A DNA stretch of 64,000 nucleotides, from NCBI GenBank assembly GCA_023014485.1, contig JAJOZX010000875.1, positions 749,501 to 813,500 of the forward strand, written 5' to 3'. Position numbers and translations under genes: made by a program. Below the pieces are notes generated by a model, which saw only the letters and a list, made by a program, of their open reading frames with translations, did not search any database and had not been told where the DNA came from. This document shows, in pieces, positions 9,412-21,665 of the stretch. This DNA is from Bathynomus jamesi. Lineage: Eukaryota > Arthropoda > Malacostraca > Isopoda > Cirolanidae. Every line of letters begins with the position of its first letter. Position 1 is the first letter of the stretch.

Positions 9412-9650
9412 ATATATATTGATGGTTTCGCGACTTTTTCTGTTTGCAATTTTCATTGAACCTTATACAATTTTTATTGTATAAGGATTATAAGCTTTGT
9501 TTACGAGGAAAATTAAAGGTTTTCAGAACAAACATATTACTTTACTTTATTTATTTAGTTTTCAGAACAAACATATTACTTTACAAATATTTTACTTTAT
9601 TTTACATATTATATTTTCCTGAATTAATAATTTTATACACACCTACCTAC
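9412..9650. other. AT-rich spacer
   Basis: This spacer contains a short direct repeat, GTTTTCAGAACAAACATATT, at about 9520 and 9559. No gene is seen. Confidence 0.5.
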
Positions 9651-9654
9651 TGAT

Positions 9655-9983
9655 TATGAGCTGGCAACCGATTGAACCGACGAGCCTTTTTTTGTGCAAA
9701 TTCATCAATAATATTTCGAAAATCGACTTCTTTGGCCAGAGCATGTTCAACACAGAATTGCCAGTGACTGTAATCGCTTTTGCTTCATTGTTGAACGTGT
9801 GCAACATTTCAGTCGCTTTAACTTAGAAAAACTCCGTTCGCCGGTACAATTGGTCACCATCAATGACAAATACATTCTGTATGCATTTAAGACATTGGGG
9901 AAAACTTCTCCAAATTTGGAGGCCCCCCTCAAATGCGGGGCCCGTGGCTGCAGCCCACATAGCCCACCCCTAGATCCGGGTCT
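9655..9983 (-). pseudogene. hAT transposase C-terminal fragment
   Basis: The minus strand reads FPNVLNAYRMYLSLMVTNCT and then GERSFSKLKRLK, the hAT dimerisation signature. A stop follows SLAILC, and a shifted frame continues with IIDEFAQKKARRFNRL. The outer end, CAGACCCGGATCTAG at 9983-9969, looks like a hAT terminal repeat related to those at 7091 and 17542. The N-terminal half of the transposase and the other terminus are absent. Confidence 0.7.
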
Positions 9984-10375
9984 GACTGTACCTTATTTTC
10001 ACCAGTTTCTCTAGCTCAGTCATCGAAAGGACGACAAAATTGAACACACACACAACAACAACACAACACAACACAACACACACACACACACACACACACA
10101 CCCTAACTGCTGCGGCTAAAAAGATCCTTGTAATTTTACCAGTTATATAAATTAATATTTTAAATAATTAAGACCTTTCCGTCTGTTATCACACGCCTCA
10201 AATACACAAGATGATAAAATTAACAAAGTGTGAAGAAAATTGTGGCAAGGATTATATATGAACCACTTAGGATGTTAATTCCCATATAAATAGATTGAAG
10301 CTGCTTTAAAAGACTTCTAGTTCTATATTTCGGCATTCAAACCATCTGAAAGGAGTTATATATAATACATACATA
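9984..10375. other. Intergenic sequence with a CA-rich tract
   Basis: It contains an (AC)n and CAACA tract at about 10046-10100. No gene is seen. It ends at the TA target site of the mariner. Confidence 0.6.
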
Positions 10376-11079
10376 CGAGGTTGGGCTGAAAAGTAATGCC
10401 TCCACTTGAATAACTCTGGATTGTGTAGAGGTTGCCAGATAAAACCGGTTTTGTGTTGTAACTTGATAATCCCCACCTCATTCCAGATTGTGTAGAGGTA
10501 ATCAGATAAAACTGGTTTTGTGTTATAGCCTAAAATAGCCTATGCTCACTCCACACGTTCGTTCAGTATCGATTACAATGGAAAGAAGTAAAGACATTCG
10601 CTTCAAGCAACGTGCCGTAATTAAATTTTTTACCACGGAAAGTGTTGCTCCCATAGACATTCATCGGTGAATGCAAGCTGTGTACGGCAAACAGTGTGTT
10701 GGTGTGAGCACCGTTAAACGTTAGGCGGGGCAGTGTAAAGAAGGAGAAGCAGGACAAGAAGATTTGCGAGACAAGCCGCGAAGTGGAAGGCCTATAACGG
10801 CAACCGACGAGTCTCATCGGAACTACGTTGACGAACCGATTCGTGAAAATCGTCGCATTAAACAAAATGAAATTGTTGCAATGCTCGATATCTCCAAAGA
10901 GTGAGTGGGACAGCAGTATTTTCGGTTACCGAAGGGTCTGCGCCAAATAGGTGCCTCGCATGCTCACTGCCGGGATGAAAACAGAGACTACGCATTTCAT
11001 TTGCCAAGAAAATCTGCAGCGCTTCGAAAATGAAGATGAATTTCTGCACAGCATTGTGACAGGAGACGAGACGTAGGTC
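10376..11079 (+). pseudogene. Mariner element, 5' half, cut by Polinton P2
   Basis: It begins after a TA at 10374-10375. The terminal repeat CTGAAAAGTAATGCCTCCAC matches the inverted copy at the far end (31622-31645). The transposase frame starts at 10578 with MERSKDIRFKQRAVIKFF and carries the N-terminal helix-turn-helix region (CVGVSTVKR). It has several in-frame stops, for example after DIHR and VKR. It breaks off at 11079 right after GDET, in the catalytic domain, and resumes at 31013. The element was inactive before or after P2 inserted. Confidence 0.9.
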
Positions 11080-11445
11080 AGTAGTATAACCTCAAAAAGG
11101 GAGAGTGCAGGAATGTTGCAATGTTGCAAGAGATAATGATCATAGGTTGCAAAGGGGGGTGGGGTGTCGCAAGGGGGTATGCAACAACTCAATGTTGCAA
11201 AGGAGAGCGGGGATATGCAACAACTCAATGTTGCAAAAGGGGGTGGGGATGCTGCAGGTGCAACAAGGGGTCATGAAACTTGGAGGCGGCGTTATCCCCC
11301 AAGAGAAAGAGAGGAGAAGGAGAGAAAGGAGGAGAGGTGTTCACCTGGCAGGAGCCAAGTGCATAATAAGACTTCAGTCGAGTGGGCGTTGTCTTATAGG
11401 CTCCTAATCAGCCAGTTGGCTGAATCAGCCAGTTGGCTTAGAAGG
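11080..11445 (-). repeat. Left terminal inverted repeat of P2
   Basis: The inverse of 30687-31012. It contains G-rich minisatellite units of the type GCAACAACTCAATGTTGCAA, GGAGGCGGCGTTATCCCCCA, and AGGAGCCAAGTGCATAATAA. Past 11445 the left side has extra purine-rich sequence. It matches the right end again at 11690-11760 (GTTGCCAGATACCATTTTAA), so the original inverted repeat was longer, roughly 0.5-0.7 kb. The long reading frames here are repeat artefacts. Confidence 0.9.
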
Positions 11446-11779
11446 AGTCAAGGGGAGAGGGGTACACCTGAAGGGGGGAGAGGGGAGGGATCTTCGTGGG
11501 GAGAAGGAAGGATGACCTCCCCCCAAAGGGGTTGCCTTAGCCTAAGAGTGAAAGGCTAGACGGAGGAGGACTTTGGGGGGACAAGGTGGGAGGTCCTAAC
11601 CCCCCAAAGGGAAACTAAGCTAAGTCTTAACCTAAGTTCGCATCAAACTGCCAGCTCCGAAGCCAAGCGGGTCTTATATAGATGATGGTTGAGTTGCCAG
11701 ATACCATTTTAATTGTACAGGTATACATTATTAGGGTGAGTTGCTAGATACCATTTTAATTCGTTACCAAAGCATACAG

Positions 11780-14515
<2,736 letters not shown>

Positions 14516-15107
14516 ATGGAACACGAACTTTACGCTTTTCCGGATTTGTATCAAGAAGGTGACACTGCAGCATTCACTGCAATTAATCTTTTAATGCGAT
14601 TGACCGTGATGGATTATTTCCAACGCAAACCGTTGAAGATATTTGCAGTGACGCTCCTTACAATCCGACGCAAGGGACTACCATAGAAATGTAAGTGTCT
14701 ATAATTTTATTTTTTTTTTTATTCACAACTGTCAGAAAGATGATTTCATATATATGGAGGGATGTAGTATCTCGTCAAATACTTCATTTAGATACTCACC
14801 ATTATGCTAAAATCGAAATTTTTATGGCAATCTTTTGCATGTTTTTTTATAAATGTTATTCGGAATTACCTCTTAAATGAGCTTCTCTGAGCGAACCAAA
14901 GATATCTTCACATAATGGGATCTGTCTTACAATATGTATATTCTGTATATGTTTTTATTAAAAAAGATTCAATATGAACATTGTTCTTTCTCCTTTAAGG
15001 TCCGATGAGGATTTGACACGTGTTATACAATCTTTTGAAGAATCTCGTGTCATGAATACGGAGGATATACTGAACAGTCAGCATAATGAATGTCACATCA
15101 AAATAAT
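14516..15107 (+). pseudogene. Two 5' exons, possibly of the P2 DNA polymerase gene
   Basis: Exon 1 starts at ATG 14516 (MEHELYAFPDLYQEGDTAAF) and ends at 14690 before GTAAGTGT. One lost base near 14590 shifts its frame. Exon 2 runs from 15000, after TTTCTCCTTTAAG, to 15107 before GTAAGTG. The splice between them is in phase and gives an acidic stretch, SDEDLTRVIQSFEESRVMNT. Exon 2 ends in the same phase, with two bases of a codon. The next plus-strand acceptor that fits is at 21665, at the start of the polymerase frame. If it is not spliced there, the frame stops at once (TAA at 15109-15111). Confidence 0.5.
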
Positions 15108-15249
15108 GTAAGTGTTTTTCGATCTTTTTTTCGGGGAAGAAGAGAATATATTTTCATCAATTTATTAAATGAAAGAAATCAGTACAATAACCATCTTAAA
15201 CTACAGAATATACAAACTAACGTTACACATATACACACGAACAAAAACA

Positions 15250-15738
15250 TTATACTATACAACGAGTACGCACAATTGGAAAACGGATTTTTATCTGTCT
15301 GCATACCATTTCATCGTTTCGTCGCGTGTGACACGGGTCAAATAAATTTAAAAAAATTATAAATTCTTTATCACATGACATATGCATGAGAAATGAGATG
15401 CAGTACATTCCACAAATATTACTAAAATATCCTTGTATACGAAACGGGTTCCATACAACTTCGGGAATATGTAATTGAGCGAGAAATTTTACAATAACAG
15501 GGTCACTCCAGGGTTGAGTACCGAGTGAATCAAAATAGTACAGGCGGTGTCTATTTTTAAAATAGACAGCTATCCAATGAATCCCTTCATTACCGATGAC
15601 ATCTGTGTTCACAATAAGACTACCGCATTCTCGCGTACTTGGCAAACTCAATGTTTCATTCTTAGCAAACATGCCGATAAATTTGGAACGTGTGACTCGT
15701 TCACTGTTCATTACTCTCTGAAGTGTATTAGCATCCAT
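15250..15738 (-). CDS. PRO: Polinton cysteine protease (adenain-like)
   Basis: A 162-residue frame, close to the usual size of Polinton maturation proteases. The catalytic set is visible: His54 in GIHWIAVYF, Asp70 in YYFDSLG, Gln102 in IQGYF and Cys109 in ICGMYC. The family cleaves capsid and core precursors during assembly of adenovirus-like particles; that role is inferred here from homology. The ATG at 15738 lies one base after the stop of the major capsid gene (15740), the tight packing expected of a co-expressed late block. The C-terminal 30 residues look less conserved. The frame is intact, unlike most of its neighbours. Confidence 0.85.
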   Translation of the reverse strand: MDANTLQRVMNSERVTRSKFIGMFAKNETLSLPSTRECGSLIVNTDVIGNEGIHWIAVYFKNRHRLYYFDSLGTQPWSDPVIVKFLAQLHIPEVVWNPFRIQGYFSNICGMYCISFLMHMSCDKEFIIFLNLFDPCHTRRNDEMVCRQIKIRFPIVRTRCIV

Positions 15739-15739
15739 T

Positions 15740-16978
15740 TTAAAAGTCAGTGATAACGCTCCTAAATCTATCTACTTCTATTAGGGCTTGCGATTCGAGA
15801 TATACTAGTACACTAATAGGCGCGTCTATAGGCTTGGTGAATTCCAACCTCACTGAGATGTTTCCGCTCTGCTGTGGGCTTAAATGCGTATTTACGCTAG
15901 CAGATAAGTCAGGTGTAATGTCAAACGGATAAAGGTTAAATTGATCAATGAACTCTTTCTGCGTTATCCCATTACGAAGCTCATCACAATCACCTGCAAT
16001 ATGGGTCAGATTACTATAGGCTCTCGCGCAAAGAGGAAACACAGCGTCTGATGAATAGTCCGTATCCAATGTTCCACCCAAAGCAATGCCATTAACGTAC
16101 AGAGTTATATTTTTAAGTCCGAAATTCTCGAATTTAAAGGCACTCTTTTTATATTTTCCATTCACCGGTGCATGGTCCTGCATTCCGATTAATATCCTTT
16201 TAGGAAGATTCCCCAGGGCAATGTTTTCTATCTGCTTCGACGCCAACACTGCAGGCACCGTATATAGTTTGATTTGTACTCTGTTAATAGGGTATTTCAC
16301 TGTGGCGTTTAGTAAATTTTTCTCAATTTCTAGTTGTTTTGGCGAACTTAATTTCACTCGCAGTACGCGGAGGTATGTGTCCATAATGTGGACCACAACG
16401 GGGTTCGCTCCCTCTTCTTGATCAGAATCCAAATTTAAGCAGATCTCAGGATTCGTGCGGGTGAGTTTTATTTTCATATCCACCTCGTTGACAAGCAACT
16501 TCTCCTGGAAAGTGAAATCTGTGTGCAGCCGTTCAAAACACTCGTATATCTTCTTTTTAGAATTTTTAAATTTGTCCTTTATACTACTTTCAGCTTTAGT
16601 TTGATAATATCCCTCGGCACTTAAAAAGGTGGCCTTCGCTTCTTTGGAAAAGTTGAGGACATTTTCCAGATAGGCTCGTAGATGATAGTAACCGTGCCTG
16701 ACGATATGTTGGTCTGATTTAAATATACGTCACACTGGTTGAATATGGAGTGCAGAAAGTTTTGTTTCAGGGTATACAGCATATTTGTCATCGCAGACCG
16801 TTTCATCAGAATGGGCTATACGTAGCTTAGCGTACATGTGCACACAGCTTGGATCAAAAAAGTAAGGGCCTGAGCTGGGTATCACGAATTCTATAGGTGC
16901 ACTCGGGGAACTAATTGTGTTTAAAGGGTTAATTGTAATAAAATCACTGTGCTCAATAGAAACTTGAGTTGGAGGCAT
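15740..16978 (-). pseudogene. MCP: Major capsid protein (double jelly-roll), frameshifted
   Basis: It starts at 16978 (MPPTQVSIEHSDFITINP). The N-terminal frame breaks between about 16735 and 16770. A second frame carries FLHSIFNQCDVYLNQ and breaks again near 16690, where a third frame continues to the stop at 15740. The last 252 residues are open and hold the second jelly-roll: DTYLRVLRVKL, YPINRVQIKLYTVP, FENFGLKNITLYVNG, and the end FTKPIDAPISVLVYLE. The total of about 410 codons is shorter than many Polinton capsid proteins, which suggests internal loss. The family forms the hexon-like capsomers of Polinton virions. The two frameshifts make this copy non-functional. Confidence 0.85.
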
Positions 16979-17125
16979 CTCAAAAAAGGGACAGCTCCGA
17001 TTTACAGCATTGTGAACTACATGGGTGGATGAAGCGTGCCATGACGAGTTAGAAATAGTGCCTCCTCTCTCGACAAGTAGTAAACAAACTATGATTCATG
17101 AGATCAATGTCCTTAGCTTATATCA

Positions 17126-17508
17126 GTCAAAAAAGTGGTCAACCATAGGTTTAATTCGCTTACAGCACTTCTTTTTTGATATCCTTTTACGTTTAATACC
17201 ACGTGACCCCTTCTTCCGGGCAGCCCTCTCTTCTTCTTCCCGCCACCACGCATTTTTCTCTTTGCATCTTTGATGATTTCGTCCCGTGTACGCTTTAAAT
17301 GTTTTTTTAGAGCTTCTTTAGGTTTAGCCCCAGCCAATATGTCTTCTGCAGTGTTAAGACCTGATTGTAGCGCTTTCCTTCCGAGGTATCTGGCACCCCT
17401 CTTCAGCAAAGGAACAGCCGTACGTAGTATGGATGAAAAAATGGACCCAAGTCCACTACCGCGCTGGTATCTCACCCCTCGATAGACGGTGAAAGGCTTT
17501 CTATCCAT
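17126..17508 (-). pseudogene. Small basic virion-type protein, C-terminus frameshifted
   Basis: The ATG at 17508 overlaps the minor capsid stop as TAATG. The N-terminal part, VYRGVRYQRGSGLGSIFSSI, and a helical region, GAKPKEALKKHLKRTRDEII, resemble the small basic proteins (adenovirus pVI or core-like) found next to the capsid genes in many Polintons. The frame shifts near 17220. The other frame ends in a lysine- and arginine-rich tail and a stop at about 17126, which looks more native. Its role is inferred as DNA-binding or capsid cementing from charge and gene order. Confidence 0.55.
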
Positions 17509-18838
17509 TATAACTCAGTGCGTCGAAAGTGTAGCTTCACTCAGGGCCGGATTTAGGAGTGGGCAAAGTGGGCAGCTGCCCATGGGCCTCCACATCTTGG
17601 GGGCCTCCACATATTGACAAGCCATTATCAAAATAAAAAAAACCCGAAACTAGAAAAACCCGATAGATGATCAACAAAAAAACACGCCCATCCAATACCA
17701 CTGTAGTACATAAACTTTTACCAATTACTATTTGTTGTGTACTGATTATTATTTTGTTTTTATTACTCTTTTAGGCCTACTCTCACTAAAATGGAATACC
17801 CGAGTAACCCGAGGCTTTCATTTTTTGCAGAAATGAGTGGAATGGACAGACACAAGAGTGCACGATGTTTTGAAAGTGTATGTATGTTAATTATATTATG
17901 AATCTTATGGATGACTTCAATTATGTCTTCCCCTAAGGTAGGGGGGCCTCCACATGGAGGCTGCCCAGGGCCTCCACACGTCTAAATCCGGCTCTGGCTT
18001 CACTGTTAAACTCCCGTTACCGAATGGGAAGTTTTCACCCTCAATCGTTCTTATATATATTGAGATATTGGTTATTAAATTAGTTGCGACATTCACATAA
18101 TGGGGTCTGTCATATGTAATACTCAAACTCCTTCCTCTATGGTTGGGGATGTGAGCAATGCGCAGCAGGCATGCATAGGTATCCCCAACAAACTGGTGTT
18201 CCACTATATTACTGTAAATATAGCACATGTCTGGGGACTGAGAGCTTTCAGCCAATTTCCCCATCTTCAATTGATACATTAATCTGGACAAGTCATGCCA
18301 TGTCTCGTGAAATGTCTCTCTTTGGATGGCTGCGCTATATCGGCCATTGGTTAGAATTTTGAAAACATTTCGATCTTTAATACGTCTGTTAGTCTTTGAT
18401 TTTAGGATTAGTGTATGTGCAGGGTTTCCTTTGTTTACGATTTCGTATACTAAATCATTCGTAAGGTTTGAGTTTCTTAAACTTACGTTTAAGTCTCTCA
18501 CAACATCCTCGACCGAACCATAATGAGCCGGTCCTAGTCTTACTTCTGTACTGTAATACCGTGCAACCTTAGTCCGAGCGATACGTATAGTTTCATCCAT
18601 AGCTACCCCAGCTTTTTCACACTCGTCAATGTCTCTAAGAATCGTAAAAACGGATTCTTTATTTCAATATTTAAAAAGAGGTGTCCAGCTGAATTTCGCA
18701 TATCCCACCTCATACGACTCACGACCCAATTCAATGGGCCCGTGGAGTTCTGTTACAAAGTTGGCTAGTTGTTGTGTTAGGGTGTACAGACAGGGACGAG
18801 GAGGACGGGAGTGTGACGTAGAAATGGTTAGGCGCCAT
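17508..18838 (-). pseudogene. mCP: Minor capsid protein, split by a MITE
   Basis: The probable start is ATG at 18838, eight bases after the integrase stop. The N-terminal 25 codons contain FYVTLPSSSSLSV. The frame shifts near 18775, and an in-frame TGA follows near 18667. From 18658 the frame is open through LRNSNLTNDLVYEIV, NGRYSAAIQRETF and SLSITYDRPHYVNVATNLIT to 17997. There the MITE 17542-17996 inserts near the C-terminus, and the last few codons and the stop (17508-17510) lie beyond it. The family is a single jelly-roll penton-like capsid protein. Frameshift, stop and insertion together make it inactive. Confidence 0.75.
17542..17996. mobile_element. hAT MITE (455 bp) in the minor capsid gene
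   Basis: The terminal inverted repeats are CAGGGCCGGATTTAG and CTAAATCCGGCTCTG (one mismatch). A perfect 8-bp target duplication, GCTTCACT, lies at 17534-17541 and 17997-18004. The inner ends repeat GGCCTCCACAT motifs. There is no transposase. It inserted after P2 arrived, because it sits inside a P2 gene. Confidence 0.95.
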
Positions 18839-18846
18839 GTTGCATA

Positions 18847-19903
18847 CTATTTAAGCTTCATTATTGCATCAGCTTTTATATAGGTGTTGAAGCTTTCTGG
18901 GTACCCTAGCCATTTCACCAGGTACATTTTTCTCTTTCCTGAACCTTTGCTTCCTAAAATTTCTCAATTTTAAAACATTTTTTTCCTAAATTAAATGCAA
19001 CTTTCTGCAATTCCTCGCGGTAAAAGCCTCCTGAGATTTCTTCCCCATTCAAATCTTCATGTAATACATCATTATCTCACCTTTAGGTCTCATAGCCCTA
19101 ACTTTAAAAATCTCACGTGTCCATCCTTGCTCAAATCAATTTGCGAATTTATTCCCCGAACGCGACAGCCTTACATAATCATTGATTTTGTTGCGCGCCG
19201 GGTGTGGTGGTGGTGTTGGCGATCCATCTCTTCTCGGGAGCGTACCTCTTTCTAAAACTTCGTTAGGTGTTGTCCCAATCGTGCGATGGTGTGAGCGGTT
19301 GTAGGATGATGCCAATGATTCCAGAATGTCTAGAAATCTTATGTGTTTTTATGTGTAAAATAGCGGTGCATGCGTTCCTTTATGGTACGTTGAACTCTTT
19401 CAGCTAAAGAAGCCTTATGTATAGAATTGGTTGTGTAATAGCTGATATTAAACTCTGTCAACATGTTCTGAAAAGCACGGCCTATAAATTCCTTCCCCAT
19501 ATCCGTACAAAAATAGCCAGGAACCCTGTTTTCTTTTAACATTAGCGTTTTGGTGGCTTTAGCAACTGTTTCAGGTGATTTATTTTTCAGACGAACTAGC
19601 CACAGATATCTAGAGTACGTCTATTATGAATAGAATGTAGCGGTAACCATCGTTATACAGAGAATATCTTTGCATGTCTTTTAAATCTGCTTGCCAAATA
19701 GAATCAATGGAGGAAGCCGTTGTCTTGGCTGTTTTAAACTTTTTTCTCACAGGCTTATGAAGCGTATAAACGTCCTACTCCCTCAAAAATCTTTCAAAAT
19801 CTTTTTTTCCTACTCCATAAACACTTCTGTACAGTCTATCTACGCCGCCGTAGGAGGCTGGGTTAGAAATGTCATAATAGCTTTTATTTAATACGTTAGC
19901 CAT
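18847..19903 (-). pseudogene. INT: Polinton integrase (RVE) with chromodomain, frameshifted
   Basis: The start is ATG at 19903, overlapping the end of the upstream gene; the stop is TAG at 18847-18849. Readable pieces in order are VDRLYRSVYGVGKKDFERFL, an in-frame stop, YTLHKPVRKKFKTAK, then SIWQADLKDMQRYS with the first catalytic Asp (about 19686). After a frameshift near 19620 come CTDMGKEF with the second Asp (about 19502) and LAERVQRTIKE with the Glu (about 19400), 33 residues on. Then come SYNRSHHRTIGTTPNEVLE and a C-terminal chromodomain, MYLVKWLGYPESFNTYI (about 18870-18930). The family inserts Polinton ends into target DNA with a 6-bp stagger. All catalytic residues survive, but the frame is broken several times. 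Confidence 0.85.
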
Positions 19904-20631
19904 TTGCGTATTTTAGAGGCACGTGGGTAGGGTTGACCGTGTTTTTCTCTTCTTCTCTTCTTCAAAGGTGTTACCGCCGGGGGTGACGGCGTCTTCAATT
20001 GTGCCACATGCGTTGCATGTTCCAAGTCTTTAAACCTGTTCAGATTTCCTATCAACGTTTTAGGGACGTTTATTTGTTGTAGTCTTGCTTAATATGCTTC
20101 CATCCTGATGGCGAGGCCTATCCCACTTTCTCACCAGATCATGGACAATGTCTACGATATTCGACCCCTGTACCTTTGATCATCCACAATGATCTCGCCT
20201 GTATCGGTCCATTGTATGGCTGGGTCCTCATTCAAATAGATTATAAAGACTTAAACCTTTACTCCTCAATGTATGTGGGAGGGTGCTTTTTAATACATGC
20301 TCGATATGTTGTGTGGCTAATCCCTTAATTTTTGGTTGGTCAGTGTATCGTCGGTACAGATCCTATGTCGCCATGTCCATCGTCCCCCGTGCTGTGCCTA
20401 ATAACCACAGGAATCTCTGTCGGGTTCTTATAATTTTCGTACTCGTGAAGAAATTTCTGCAGAGCTTCTTGGTATAAGATTCTTTTCTCATCAGGTGTTT
20501 TTTCACTGTTTAATAGGGCTAGCAATCGCTTTCCATTCTTTAAGTCTGCTGTTACGGGGATCTAGATCCGTGTCTGGATTCCTTTGCAGTGAAGCGTACA
20601 CCTCGTGTGGAATCACTACCACTTTCTTCAT
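19888..20631 (-). pseudogene. Uncharacterised Polinton protein between core and integrase genes
   Basis: It starts at ATG 20631 (KKVVVIPHEVYASLQRNPDT), nine bases after the upstream stop. The frame breaks near 20520 and continues with TPDEKRILYQEALQKFLHEY. Further frames carry IVDIVHDLVRKW and then a basic region, KKRRREKHG. It ends at about 19888 inside the integrase start. It is about 245 codons long and lies between the core-like gene and the integrase. The family is unnamed to me. Several frameshifts make this copy non-functional. Its role is unknown; its position in the late block suggests a structural or packaging function. Confidence 0.5.
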
Positions 20632-20639
20632 TATTTAAT

Positions 20640-20952
20640 CTAGTCAGTAAAGGAACCCAACACTGAAAATAAGATGGGGAGAAATGACCCTCCTGTTTGT
20701 ACAATAATTCGTTTTTTCTTCGCTACAGTTTGACTTTTACGAGCGAGTGCACGTATTATGTTCGTGTAACGGCGTAGGCGAGCCTTCTGAGGGGGTTTCA
20801 TTGATACATTGTAATTTATAACGTTAAGACAGATTTCACAGATGCATTTTAAAAAGTCGGAGTCGATATTTTTAATAAACATCTGCTGCATTGCCCGGGG
20901 CAGTCGATGATAGATTTTTATTAATTCACGGTATTTCTTTAGTCTCTGTCAT
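20640..20952 (-). pseudogene. Small core-like Polinton protein
   Basis: A probable ATG at 20952, 18 bases after the ATPase stop, is followed by a frameshift near 20935. The rest is open to the stop at 20640. The body reads FLKCICEICLNVINYNV, then RLRRYTNIIRALARK, and ends in KKKRIIVQTGGSFLPILFSV. A basic middle followed by a hydrophobic tail after QTGG is the pattern of the short core-like proteins common in Polintons, compared with adenovirus core peptides. A virion role is inferred from the family and gene order. Confidence 0.6.
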
Positions 20953-20970
20953 TCTGGAATATACACCGTT

Positions 20971-21584
20971 TCAGGCTCGTTTGGAAATATTCGTTCTTAG
21001 AAGCACCCTAAACGTGTTTCGCGGATGAAGGTCGCAAAGCAAATATCCGTAACGCGTGCTTGTAGCTTCTTTATAAACTTCCAAAAACTCCTTACGCTGA
21101 TTCGGGAACATTTGATTGGCTAATACCCCAATTTGTGATACATCTCTACGTTGTGCGAATAAGACTAGATATTGTGTATTTAACGACACATCGCGCATGT
21201 ATCTATTTTTGAAAAATAGATTCTGATTGATGAAGAACACGCTTATGTTAAGATGGTGGGAGAATACTGTAAATGTCTCGGCAAACTTTTTATCCATCTC
21301 CAACATGAGATCGTCAATTACAATGACTATGTTCATTTCCATTTAACGAATTAACGTCTTATACGCCTTTGTGGAACAAAATATCATCTTGGTTACTCGT
21401 TGAACACTGATTGATACGTCGAATAGCACCATATTACTTTATGCACAAATTTCGAGAACATCTCTCCCTTTTCTTTAATGATTTTAAGCATAAACACAGT
21501 TTTACCACATCCTGTAGGTCCAGATATAATACATGTGGATGGGATCGTGAATCTGAATTTTTCTACAGAGTCCATTTCTAACAC
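20971..21584 (-). pseudogene. ATP: DNA packaging ATPase (FtsK/HerA type), broken in the middle
   Basis: The N-terminal frame (21584-21393) has a Walker A motif, ISGPTGCGKTVFM, and ends CYSTYQSVFNE. The C-terminal frame (21342-20971) has a Walker B motif, IVIVIDDLM, and a sensor-like SVFFINQNLFF, and ends FRVLLRTNISKRA. Roughly a dozen codons with stops (21343-21392) separate them, probably a small deletion plus frameshift. The family pumps element DNA into preformed capsids. It is the first gene of the minus-strand block and lies back to back with the polymerase exon; its ATG is only 82 bases from that exon's acceptor. Confidence 0.85.
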
Positions 21585-21665
21585 GTCACACTCCTAAGTG
21601 GATCATTTACAAAATATTACAAATTTTGAGTGCTGTTCCTTATATTTTGTTTTCTTCTCCCACAG

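Noticed and set aside
11105..11559. Frames of 100-131 codons at the left end of P2, and their mirror images at 30691-30987
   Set aside because: They lie in the terminal inverted repeats and reflect TTGCAAC repeat units; both ends give the same frames in inverse order.
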